Assembly (NCBI GenBank): GCA_021780695.1
Contig: JAJXYD010000026.1
Span: 1-64,000, forward strand
Direction: 5' to 3'
Length of the DNA stretch: 64,000 bases
Origin: Deltaproteobacteria bacterium
GTDB lineage: Bacteria > Desulfobacterota > Syntrophobacteria > Syntrophobacterales > Syntrophobacteraceae
The notes under the pieces were generated by a model that saw only the letters and a list, made by a program, of their open reading frames with translations, had not been told where the DNA came from and searched no databases. Numbering within the stretch: position 1 is the stretch's first letter; every line of letters starts with the position of its first letter. Position numbers and translations under genes: made by a program. Shown in pieces: positions 8,473 through 16,271 of the stretch.

Positions 8473-9210
8473 ATGTTGCAGACAACTGATTTAGAAAAAT
8501 TGCAGGATAGTCTCGGTCACAGGTTCCAGAACCTGGACCTGCTTTTGCGGGCTCTGGTGCACCGCTCTTTTGCCTACGAAAATCAGGGCCAGCCATCGGA
8601 TAATGAAACGCTTGAATTCCTTGGCGATTCCGTCCTGGGGCTGGCTATAAGCCATTTGCTCCTCGATTTTTTCCCAAACTACGACGAGGGGGAATTGTCC
8701 AGGCTGCGCTCTTCGATAGTAAACGAGCGAGAACTGGCCCAAATTGCCTCGACCCTTAACCTGGGCGATTTTCTGCTCCTGGGGAAAGGCGAGGAACTCT
8801 CGGGCGGACGCCAAAAGCCCTCCCTTCTAGCCGACGCACTCGAAGCCGTGCTCGCCGCCGTCTATCTCGACGGGGGCCTCGATTGCGCCTTGCGCCTGGT
8901 TCGAACGATTTTTGGCGATTACCTCGAACATAAAGAGGAAGAGTACCTGCTCAAAATTCTCGATAAGGACTACAAAACCCAACTCCAGGAAATCACCCAG
9001 GCAAAGCTGAAACTGACCCCCATCTACTGTCTGGAAGAGGAACGGGGCCCCGACCACGATAAGACTTTCTTTATGAGAGTCGAGATCGGCGATAAGGTCC
9101 TGGCCTGCGGTTGGGGCAAAAGCAAGAAGGAAGCCCAGCAGGAAGCCGCCAGGCAAGCTATAGCCAGGATAGAAGAGGACTGCGGAATGCTTGAAAGCGA
9201 TGAACCCTGA
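8473..9210 (+). CDS. rnc: Ribonuclease III
   Basis: Double-strand-specific endoribonuclease for rRNA and mRNA processing. Seen: the RNase III signature NETLEFLGDSVLGL, the second catalytic acidic segment LLADALEAVLAAVYLDGG, and a C-terminal double-stranded RNA-binding domain from DYKTQLQEITQ to GWGKSKKEAQQEAARQAI. Length of 245 residues is standard. It starts a compact plus-strand group (rnc, radical SAM, era, small protein); rnc-era linkage is conserved in many bacteria. Confidence 0.96.
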   Translation: MLQTTDLEKLQDSLGHRFQNLDLLLRALVHRSFAYENQGQPSDNETLEFLGDSVLGLAISHLLLDFFPNYDEGELSRLRSSIVNERELAQIASTLNLGDFLLLGKGEELSGGRQKPSLLADALEAVLAAVYLDGGLDCALRLVRTIFGDYLEHKEEEYLLKILDKDYKTQLQEITQAKLKLTPIYCLEEERGPDHDKTFFMRVEIGDKVLACGWGKSKKEAQQEAARQAIARIEEDCGMLESDEP

Positions 9211-10252
9211 AAAAATCATCTATCCGGTCTTTCTTCCCCACGCGGGCTGTCCATTCCAGTGCGTTTACTGCAATCAGGGGGTGACCGTATCTTTTGGCGA
9301 TTCTGAAGGTCATATTGCCCGTTTCGTTAAATCGCATCTGGCAGACTATGCAAACAGGATCAGAAACTCGGGCCGCTGCGGCGAAATCGCCTTCTACGGA
9401 GGCACCTTTACCGCGCTGCCCCCTGGCCTCGTCGAAGAAATCCTCGCCGCTGCCTCCGTTTTTGTAAAAGAGGGCGTTTTTACCGGAGTAAGGTTTTCAA
9501 CCCGGCCGGATTGCCTCGATACCGGCGTTATCGATATACTTTCGAGGTATCCGGTCCGCACTGTCGAACTGGGCGTACAGAGCCTTTCGGACCACGTGCT
9601 GGACAAAAGCTCCAGGGGATATGACAGCCGAACCGTTTTCGAGGCGGCAAAAAGGGTTAAACGAAAGGGCTGGCAACTTGGTGTCCAGCTAATGGCCGGA
9701 CTGCCCGGCGATAGCTGTGAGCTTTTCCTGGAGTCGGTGCGAAAGGCAATGGAAATCGGAGCCGACTTCCTTCGGTTCTATCCTGTGCTCGTTCTTGAAG
9801 GAACCGTTCTTGCCGGGCGCTTTCGAGAAGGCCTGTACGCTCCCTTGAGCCTGGAGGAGGCCGTGGCCATGCTGGCTCTTGGCTACGATTTGGCCCTTCA
9901 GACCGGCGTACCCATCATTCGAATGGGCCTTCAGGCGGACCCTGGGCTGGAAAAGCCTGGGGCTGTGCTGGCCGGCCCCTATCATCCGGCCTTCGGCAGC
10001 CTTGTTAAAAGCCGCTGGTGGCGAAATAGAATCGATGCTCGCCTGGCTCCCATGGGTGAGCTTTCAGGCAGGGAAATCCTTATAAGTGTGGCGCCAAACC
10101 AGGTGAGCGACGCTATAGGAAACCGCAGGGATAACCTGCGGCACTGGCAAAACAAATGGGGCGTAAACGCCAGGGTGGTCGCTGACCCCAATTCCACAGA
10201 GGTTGAGATATCATGGAACAAAAAGAGTTTAAATCGGGATACATTGCTATAG
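9200..10252 (+). CDS. Radical SAM protein, Elp3-like, no acetyltransferase domain
   Basis: A radical SAM enzyme of 350 residues. Seen: the cluster motif CPFQCVYC (C17, C21, C24) followed by the Elp3-like FYGGTFTALP, RFSTRPDCLD and ELGVQSLSDHVLDKSSRG, and QLMAGLPGDS. The Elp3 family modifies tRNA wobble uridine or related substrates, but this protein ends without the GNAT domain, so the product cannot be named. It overlaps rnc by 11 bases and era by 40, which indicates translational coupling with RNA-maturation genes and supports an RNA-related job. A TTG at 9191 is an alternative start. Confidence 0.82.
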   Translation: MNPEKIIYPVFLPHAGCPFQCVYCNQGVTVSFGDSEGHIARFVKSHLADYANRIRNSGRCGEIAFYGGTFTALPPGLVEEILAAASVFVKEGVFTGVRFSTRPDCLDTGVIDILSRYPVRTVELGVQSLSDHVLDKSSRGYDSRTVFEAAKRVKRKGWQLGVQLMAGLPGDSCELFLESVRKAMEIGADFLRFYPVLVLEGTVLAGRFREGLYAPLSLEEAVAMLALGYDLALQTGVPIIRMGLQADPGLEKPGAVLAGPYHPAFGSLVKSRWWRNRIDARLAPMGELSGREILISVAPNQVSDAIGNRRDNLRHWQNKWGVNARVVADPNSTEVEISWNKKSLNRDTLL

Positions 10253-11118
10253 TGGGAGCCCCAAACGCGGGTAAATCGACCCTGCTAAACCAGATCCTCG
10301 GACAAAAGATTTCCATTACCGCGCCTAAACCCCAAACGACCAGAAATCGCATTACCGGTATACTCACAAGAGCCGACCGCCAGATCATCTTTGTAGATAC
10401 CCCGGGGATTTTGAAGGCAAGGGACGAGTTTAACCGGGGCCTGGTTGAAACCGCGCTTTCATCGCTTAGCGAAAGCGATGCGGTCCTTTTCATGATTGAG
10501 CCCAATGAAGACCGCTCCATAAACGAATTCATCCTGGAAAACCTGAAACGGATTTCCACCCCCGTAATATTGCTCATTAACAAAATCGATACGCTTACAA
10601 ACAAGGGGCTGCTTTTGCCCTTGATCCAAAGATGGCAAAACCGGCTCGATTTCCGGGCAATTATCCCGGTTTCGGCCCTTCAGGGCGACGGCGCCGCCCT
10701 GGTCCTGGCCGAAGTAGACAAGCTTTTACAACCGGGCCCGCAGTTTTATCCCGAAGACTACGTTACCGACCAGCCCGAACGTTTTTTTGTCGCCGAACTC
10801 ATAAGGGAGAAGATTTTTCACCTCGTTCGCGAAGAGATCCCTTACGCGGTTGCGGTGCTTGTCGAAAAATTTACTGAATTGCCCGAAAAAAACCTCATCG
10901 AAATAGAGGCCGCTATAAATGTCGAGCGCGACTCCCAGAAGGGCATTATAATAGGCAAGGCCGGGGCGATGCTAAAGGAGATAGGCAAACAGGCCCGCCT
11001 GGAAATTGAGACCTTGCTCGGTTGTCACATATATCTTGGGCTTTTCGTTCGCGTTCAGAAAAATTGGAGAAAAGACCCTCGGGCGCTTGAGGAATTTGGA
11101 TACCCCGTCAACCGGTAA
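10213..11118 (+). CDS. era: GTPase Era
   Basis: Ribosome-assembly GTPase that binds 16S rRNA near its 3' end. Seen: G1 GAPNAGKST, G3 DTPG within FVDTPGILKARDEF, G4 NKID, then a C-terminal KH domain around EAAINVERDSQKGIIIGKAG and ending near RVQKNWRKD. Length of 301 residues is normal. Its start overlaps the radical SAM gene by 40 bases. It is part of the rnc-era group. Confidence 0.96.
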   Translation: MEQKEFKSGYIAIVGAPNAGKSTLLNQILGQKISITAPKPQTTRNRITGILTRADRQIIFVDTPGILKARDEFNRGLVETALSSLSESDAVLFMIEPNEDRSINEFILENLKRISTPVILLINKIDTLTNKGLLLPLIQRWQNRLDFRAIIPVSALQGDGAALVLAEVDKLLQPGPQFYPEDYVTDQPERFFVAELIREKIFHLVREEIPYAVAVLVEKFTELPEKNLIEIEAAINVERDSQKGIIIGKAGAMLKEIGKQARLEIETLLGCHIYLGLFVRVQKNWRKDPRALEEFGYPVNR

Positions 11119-11155
11119 GAACTTTGTCGAGGATGAATGCAAGGGGGGCGTGCCC

Positions 11156-11518
11156 ATGTGGGGAATAGAAGAACTCAAAACGCACAGGGAAATAATCGAC
11201 CGGCTGGACTGGGAAATGACGCCGGAGCGTGCCGTTGAAACCTTCCTGGAATGGGGAACGGGCTGGGCCAGAAAAGATCAGTTCGTAAGGTTTGCCGATC
11301 AGGAGTCCTTATATTTTGTAATCTATGACTGGGAAAAACCGCCCCAGGTCACACTTATCCGCAGGACCGTGAAGGAGGCCGACGAAATAGCCAAGATCCC
11401 GGCCCCTGCCGCTATGGTCCAAAGAGCCATAGAGGCAGGCGGACACAAACCGGGCGTCGGCGTACACGCTATTACCGAAGAACTCGAGCAGTGGCTGAAG
11501 GGAAAACTTGGCGCATGA
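11156..11518 (+). CDS. Small conserved protein, DVU0772-like
   Basis: A 120-residue protein starting MWGIEELKTHREIIDRLDW. The segment WEMTPERAVETFLEWGTGW followed by YFVIYDWEKPP and VTLIRR resembles a small family known mainly from Deltaproteobacteria (DVU0772 family), recognised from memory and not certain. Function unknown. The ATG at 11156 has a run of G (AAGGGGGG) eight bases upstream; a GTG two codons earlier is possible. It follows era by 37 bases and is probably the last gene of that operon. Confidence 0.7.
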   Translation: MWGIEELKTHREIIDRLDWEMTPERAVETFLEWGTGWARKDQFVRFADQESLYFVIYDWEKPPQVTLIRRTVKEADEIAKIPAPAAMVQRAIEAGGHKPGVGVHAITEELEQWLKGKLGA

Positions 11519-11776
11519 GAAAATATCGCTCGACTCGCGACTTCGCATGCGTTCGAGTTTCCCGATATTCCAGCGGTTGAAACCCCGTCTTCTCACCGAC
11601 CGGGTATTTTCTATCCCCTTCCTCACGTTACTTGGGAATACAGAAATTAGCGAGCATAATCCCCCACGGGGGTGCGATTTATCCCCATCCCCGCTGCGTC
11701 AACTCATTGCCGGTTGATTTGTTTTCCTAAATTCTTCATAATTGCCCACCACTAAAAAAATACAAGAGGAGCCAAA

Positions 11777-12547
11777 TTGTCCAAAGAAAACGACGCCACC
11801 AATACGTGGTCACGAACTGTCCTGTTTCCTGTGAGAATGGTTGGGTGGATGTCTGTGATTCTGCTTTGTGTGGCTTTGCCCATACTCCTCGCACTCCATT
11901 CGTCTTCGCTCAAGCGTAGAATCATAATGGAAGAGATTGCCCGCCTACAGAGGGCCACCCACCTCAAAGTTAGTGTCTCTTCCTACCGCTGGAACCTGCT
12001 TTCGAGCATATATCTCACCGGGGTAAAGATCGAATCCGGGGACAAACCTGTTCTCGACTGCCAAAATGTTCGCCTCGACTACAGCTTCTCCCTGCAGCGG
12101 CCCTATCTGATCGTAAAAAATATTGAACTGCAAAAGCCCTTTCTTCAGCTTGAAAGCGGCACCGGCGGCGCGTGGCTGCTTCCCTTCTCCATGTCTTCCG
12201 CAAGCTCTCACGCCATTGGCTCGCACCCTTTGCCCTCCTGTACCGGCTTTAAATTCCCTCGCATTACGATTTTAGCCGGCAGAATCAAGGCCATGCAGCA
12301 CGGAAACACCGTTTTGAGCATTAGAGATTTTTCGGGGGCCATAAATCTGCGCATGATCGCCCAGGCCGGAGAGCATAAAATAGAGATGGAGCTTAGAAAA
12401 ATTCATGCCGCAGCCCCTACGCGCAGGTGTGGCTTGTGGGACTTAGGCCAAACCTCGGAGCTTGCCGAAACTAAATTGCTTGCTCAGAAAATCGAACTTC
12501 CCCATGGCTATCGATGCCGGGGACTCTTACGAGCCGTCCAGGAGTAA
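11777..12547 (+). CDS. Short AsmA/TamB-N-terminal-like membrane-anchored protein
   Basis: A 256-residue protein with one N-terminal membrane segment (about residues 20-42) and a periplasmic part. The text around SVSSYRWNLLSSIYLTGVKI and DCQNVRLDYSF looks like the first repeat of AsmA/DUF748/TamB-type proteins, which help lipid movement or envelope assembly. Those proteins are normally several hundred to over a thousand residues, so this is either a natural short form or a truncated copy. Start is a TTG with AAGAGGAG six bases upstream. I see no remainder of the reading frame downstream before the next gene. Confidence 0.55.
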   Translation: MSKENDATNTWSRTVLFPVRMVGWMSVILLCVALPILLALHSSSLKRRIIMEEIARLQRATHLKVSVSSYRWNLLSSIYLTGVKIESGDKPVLDCQNVRLDYSFSLQRPYLIVKNIELQKPFLQLESGTGGAWLLPFSMSSASSHAIGSHPLPSCTGFKFPRITILAGRIKAMQHGNTVLSIRDFSGAINLRMIAQAGEHKIEMELRKIHAAAPTRRCGLWDLGQTSELAETKLLAQKIELPHGYRCRGLLRAVQE

Positions 12548-12576
12548 ACGACCCAACGCAAGAAAGGAGTTTCCCC

Positions 12577-12765
12577 ATGAAAATGAACGAAGTGCGCGCT
12601 ATGGCCAAAAGCATGAACATAAATTCCTTCGGGAAGAGCAAACCGGCCCTTATAAGAGAGATTCAGCGCAAGGAGGGAAACTTCGACTGCTACGGAAGTG
12701 CTGCCGGTTTTTGTGACCGGGAAGATTGCATCTTCCGCTCGTCCTGCCTCGCGGAAAAACATTAA
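12577..12765 (+). CDS. SAP-domain small protein with C-terminal Cys cluster
   Basis: A 62-residue protein with AAGAAAGGAG before its ATG. The N-terminal half (EVRAMAKSMNINSFGKSKPALIREIQRKE, read in parts) matches a SAP-type helix-extended-loop-helix that binds nucleic acids, followed by a cysteine-rich tail with CYGSAAGFCDREDCIFRSSC containing four cysteines. The arrangement suggests a small metal-binding DNA- or RNA-binding protein. It follows the AsmA-like gene by 29 bases. Function unknown. Confidence 0.7.
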   Translation: MKMNEVRAMAKSMNINSFGKSKPALIREIQRKEGNFDCYGSAAGFCDREDCIFRSSCLAEKH

Positions 12766-12983
12766 GCATTTAAAATAGTTTTTGTTCATCGGGCTGTTTA
12801 CGGTGGAGTTGGGGCAAATCGCCGGCTACACTTGCTGTCCGGGGTATATGCCTTATACTAGTTACGCTGAGGTTACGAGCGGGCGGAACATGGGGCTGGA
12901 CGCGCGAGGCCGAACCGCGTGCGTGGAGCAGGTCCCGACTCCGCCCGCGCAGCGTGCGTTACCACCTGGTTAAAGGCCAACGT

Positions 12984-14387
12984 ATGCGATCATTTCATAG
13001 AACCGCTGCAGTCAAACATTTCATCTTGTTTCTTATCCTTGCGGCCTTGATTTCCTCAGCCGGCTGTATGAGCATGCCCCATGTGGGACCGGCGTTCCAA
13101 TATTATCGCTCCAGGCAGGCGAGCCTCGCAACGGAGTGCCCCCACCAAAAACCCTTTTCCTCGCCCGCAGTCGAGGCTGCCGTAGCGAGCCTCAAACAGG
13201 ATCCTCGGGGCGCCGACAATCTCGAGCACCGCATGGCGATGCAAGAAGCGATAAGCGGCCACCCCTTCGTTGCAGGCAACCGGGTGACCCTGCTGGTTAA
13301 TAGACCCGCGGCTTACAATGCGATGTTCAAAGTGATCCGGGATGCAAAAAAAAGTGTCAATATCGAAACGTATACTCTTTCCAACGACAGGGCCGGTTAT
13401 GCATTTGCAAACCTTTTAATCGAAAAGGCCGCCGAAGGCGTCCATGTGAACCTTATCTATGACAGCATCGGCTCCATTTGTAGCTCGCCTGCCTTTTTCC
13501 AGCGCTTGACCGATGCCGGCGTAAAAGTGCTGCCTTTCAACCCCATCACCCCACTCAGCGGGTTGCCCCTGCGCGGCGGATGTTCCGGAGATCACAGGGA
13601 TCATCGCAAGCTTATTGTAGTAGACGATTCAGTGGCTTTCGTCGGGAGCGCCAATATTTCCGACGTTTGCGGCACAACAGGCGGGGTATTCCCGGGCACC
13701 ACGGGCGATCGGCTGCCATGGCGCGATACGGATGTCGAAATCGAAGGGCCTGTTGTCCCCATATTCGATGCCGGGATAAGAGAACATCGACCCGACATTG
13801 CCGATAACAGCCACCTCCAGCCCCCCAAACCCCATGGCAATGACCTGGTCATGGCGGTCGCCAGCACGTGGGGAAAAACAAAACGGGACAACTATTTTCT
13901 ATACCTTAACGCCATAAACTCGGCGCGACGTTCAATAGCTCTTACCTGCAGCTATTTCATTCCCGACAAGCATACTCTGGATGCGTTGATCGCCGCGGCG
14001 CGGCGCGGCGTGGACGTAAAAATCATTCTTCCTCATAAAAGCGATTCCACACTGGCCTTATACGGGGGCCGCAATTATTACGGGCGGCTATTGAAAGCGG
14101 GGGTCAAGCTCTACGAGCGCAGGGGCGTGATATTGCATGCCAAGACCGGGGTAATCGACGGAGTTTGGTCAACAGTAGGCTCGGATAATATGGATTACTG
14201 GAGCATCCTCCGCAATAACGAGCTAAACGCAGTGATCTTGAGCCGTAGCTTCGCAAAAAAGATGGAGACGCTGTTTGAATACGATCGTAAACACTCCGAT
14301 CGGATCACCCTGGAGAAGTGGGAGCACAGATCTGCGCTCGAACGGCTCCTTGAGCTGTTTACCTACCCGATGACCTATTGGCTCTGA
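12984..14387 (+). CDS. Phospholipase D-family lipoprotein (cardiolipin synthase-like)
   Basis: A lipoprotein of 467 residues: signal peptide with lipobox ending ISSAGC, then two phospholipase D HKD motifs, HRDHRKLIVVDD with the trailing GSANI, and LHAKTGVIDG with GSDNMD. Proteins of this type transfer phosphatidyl groups (cardiolipin synthase) or hydrolyse phospholipid head groups at the membrane. The start is ATG 12984, with AAAGG upstream and the hydrophobic leader right after it; an earlier in-frame start at 12954 has no good site. The RDTDVEIEGP segment is typical of ClsC/YmdC-like members. Exact substrate is open. Confidence 0.83.
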   Translation: MRSFHRTAAVKHFILFLILAALISSAGCMSMPHVGPAFQYYRSRQASLATECPHQKPFSSPAVEAAVASLKQDPRGADNLEHRMAMQEAISGHPFVAGNRVTLLVNRPAAYNAMFKVIRDAKKSVNIETYTLSNDRAGYAFANLLIEKAAEGVHVNLIYDSIGSICSSPAFFQRLTDAGVKVLPFNPITPLSGLPLRGGCSGDHRDHRKLIVVDDSVAFVGSANISDVCGTTGGVFPGTTGDRLPWRDTDVEIEGPVVPIFDAGIREHRPDIADNSHLQPPKPHGNDLVMAVASTWGKTKRDNYFLYLNAINSARRSIALTCSYFIPDKHTLDALIAAARRGVDVKIILPHKSDSTLALYGGRNYYGRLLKAGVKLYERRGVILHAKTGVIDGVWSTVGSDNMDYWSILRNNELNAVILSRSFAKKMETLFEYDRKHSDRITLEKWEHRSALERLLELFTYPMTYWL

Positions 14388-14829
14388 GCAGCCGGTTCGC
14401 ATCCTGGGCATATTCAGGCCGGCCGAGGAAACGGAGTGTCCCAAGTTAGACGGCCAACACGACAGAGTATTGAAGCGAACGGCAGCCGCGGTGCATCTAA
14501 TCGGATTGATCTTCCGTGAGCGAGAAATAAACGAGGAGCTCTTTTTTCGAGATGTCTTGGGGCAAAGCCTCAAGACATCTCGGCAGGCCGCCGGCTTACC
14601 GCATGCGGACTGCGTTGGAGCAAGCATAATGAGCCCTCCAACTGCGACGGAATGAGGACGGGCCGAGCAAAACAGATCGTGTCTCAACCGTAGGTTGGAC
14701 CTCGGATTTCCAGCATGGGGCAATTGAGCATTGGAACTAGTGGGAAATCAAAAGCTTGCCCATTTTTGGAGAAAACCCTTCCATGCCCTTCGGAAAAACA
14801 CCAATTCTCCCCCCGTCCCAGCTTGCCGG
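14388..14829. other. Intergenic region with a long hairpin, no gene seen
   Basis: No supported reading frame was found in this stretch of about 440 bases between the phospholipase gene and the convergent unknown gene. Its one notable element is the long hairpin at 14548-14582, listed separately. The rest reads as unstructured non-coding sequence. Confidence 0.5.
14548..14582. repeat. Sixteen-bp hairpin with AAA loop
   Basis: The arms 14548-14563 and 14567-14582 pair over 16 positions (one G-T wobble) around a three-base AAA loop, with core GAGATGTCTTG. A run of six T lies directly before the left arm, but no T run follows either arm in the transcript direction, so it is not a standard intrinsic terminator. 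Its role is unknown; it could act as a transcript end for the phospholipase gene or as a remnant of a small mobile repeat. Confidence 0.6.
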
Positions 14830-15213
14830 TTACTCCCGATCTTTTTTCAGGCGATCGGAAAGTGATATGACCTTACCCTGTTTGCCTGGTTTTCTTTCTT
14901 TCTGTTTTTTTTGAACAACCAACTCGGGTCTGGCCGAGGTCAAGTCTTCGTTTTCAGACCCGGGTTCGGCGATTTGTTCGACCGGGGCCACGACTTTTTC
15001 CACTCGCATGGGCCTGCCGCCCATGGTGAATTCATCGCCGTTGTAGTAGGCTTCGCGCAAGATCCAGGTCACAGAGAGCAAGGGGACCTGCAGCACAAGA
15101 AATTTCACCTGAAACCAGCCGGGTTTAACGTCGGCCGATATATCCTCAATCCTGGCAAAAAAGGCCGGATTGTTATCCATATACACAAGAACTACGTCTC
15201 CAATATTTGTCAT
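14830..15213 (-). CDS. Conserved protein of unknown function
   Basis: A 127-residue protein. Seen: a compact N-terminal domain (GDVVLVYMDNNPAFFARIED, then GWFQVKFLVLQVPL and WILREAYYNGDEFTM) that looks like a small beta-barrel, followed by a charged, lysine-rich tail from about residue 75. AGGGG stands before the ATG. I do not recognise a named family, although similar short proteins seem to occur in Deltaproteobacteria. It stands alone between a convergent phospholipase gene and the Nudix gene, giving no functional clue. Confidence 0.65.
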   Translation of the reverse strand: MTNIGDVVLVYMDNNPAFFARIEDISADVKPGWFQVKFLVLQVPLLSVTWILREAYYNGDEFTMGGRPMRVEKVVAPVEQIAEPGSENEDLTSARPELVVQKKQKERKPGKQGKVISLSDRLKKDRE

Positions 15214-15386
15214 TGGCCCCTGCCGGCTATTTCAAACCAAATAGTTTCAAAAGGATTTTTGCATTGGGAACCCTAAACGATAAAAATATTCGGAACCCGG
15301 GTTTTTAACGTCTGAACTCTTATTAAAGGAGCCAGTATACACCTAATCCGAGAAGGAATATATACCGGTGCTTCCACATCGGGAAG

Positions 15387-16271
15387 TTAAGGCCCCGGGG
15401 GGCGGTTATTTTTGCGGCCGTTATTGTCGGCCGCTCCGGTCATATAATGTTCGTCCAACCGTCCAAGGATTAAAGGCAAGCGGGAGATTTCGGGGACCTT
15501 GAAGCCGAAAATCATCTCCAGAAACTGTGTGACGATCCTGAAGGTGGCTCCCCACAGCAGTTCTTTCCTGCCCTCAACCGGGTATACAAAACAGGGAAAA
15601 TCGGCGCTCTCCCTTTCGAGCTTTCCTTTGATTCTTGAAGGGATATCTATCCGATAGCAACCGTAGTTGGACGCATCCAAAAGAGCTCGCAGGGGGAACC
15701 GCACAATCCTTTCGACTTCGGAGCTCAGGCGAAATCTCTTCTGGCCCGATATCCAGACGGCCATGGGATGAATGGAGCTTTTGTACATCACCAGGCGCTG
15801 AGTGGGCAGAAAGCCCAGGAAAGTCAGCCCGAAGGGGTTTATGCGCATCTCCTCCCAGCCCTCCCGGAGCGCCGCCGCATAGAGCAGGGAAAGATAGGCC
15901 GCGTCGCTCGGGCGAGAGTCTTTTAGTTGGCAATAACCCGGCCACTTGTAAAGAGTCGATCCCCGAACAGCTAAAAGGCGGGCAAGAAAATTGTCCAATT
16001 TCTCAAGGCCCCCTCCCGGGCAGCACAAGTCTCCGGGTTGCCGAACGCTTTGCGAACGCTTGTTAAGAATTATGCCGGGCTCGGAAAGCGCGCCTTTTCG
16101 AGGTGAAAATTCCCCGAGTAAGAGCAGCACGCTCGAGGTGCGCTCGCCTTCGCGCTCCACGCTGCCGGATAAATGACCGTTTTCTCCGAGTTTTGAGAGA
16201 ACCTCAATCACACGCTTACGAAAAGCGGGGCCATCTCTCAACAGGTCCATCTGCAGCGCGTCGCATTTCAT
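15387..16271 (-). CDS. Nudix hydrolase, CoA-diphosphatase-like, with insertion in the Nudix box
   Basis: A 294-residue Nudix protein. Seen: RQPGDLCCPGGGLE, the start of the Nudix box, and AAALREGWEEMRI, its catalytic REx2EE part; they are separated by roughly 30 residues more than the usual spacing. The following GFLPTQRLVMYKSS segment resembles CoA pyrophosphatases (NudL/YeaB), which cleave the diphosphate of CoA derivatives. Its ATG overlaps the hrpA stop codon (ATGA), so it is translated from the hrpA message. Substrate not proven. Confidence 0.78.
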   Translation of the reverse strand: MKCDALQMDLLRDGPAFRKRVIEVLSKLGENGHLSGSVEREGERTSSVLLLLGEFSPRKGALSEPGIILNKRSQSVRQPGDLCCPGGGLEKLDNFLARLLAVRGSTLYKWPGYCQLKDSRPSDAAYLSLLYAAALREGWEEMRINPFGLTFLGFLPTQRLVMYKSSIHPMAVWISGQKRFRLSSEVERIVRFPLRALLDASNYGCYRIDIPSRIKGKLERESADFPCFVYPVEGRKELLWGATFRIVTQFLEMIFGFKVPEISRLPLILGRLDEHYMTGAADNNGRKNNRPPGP

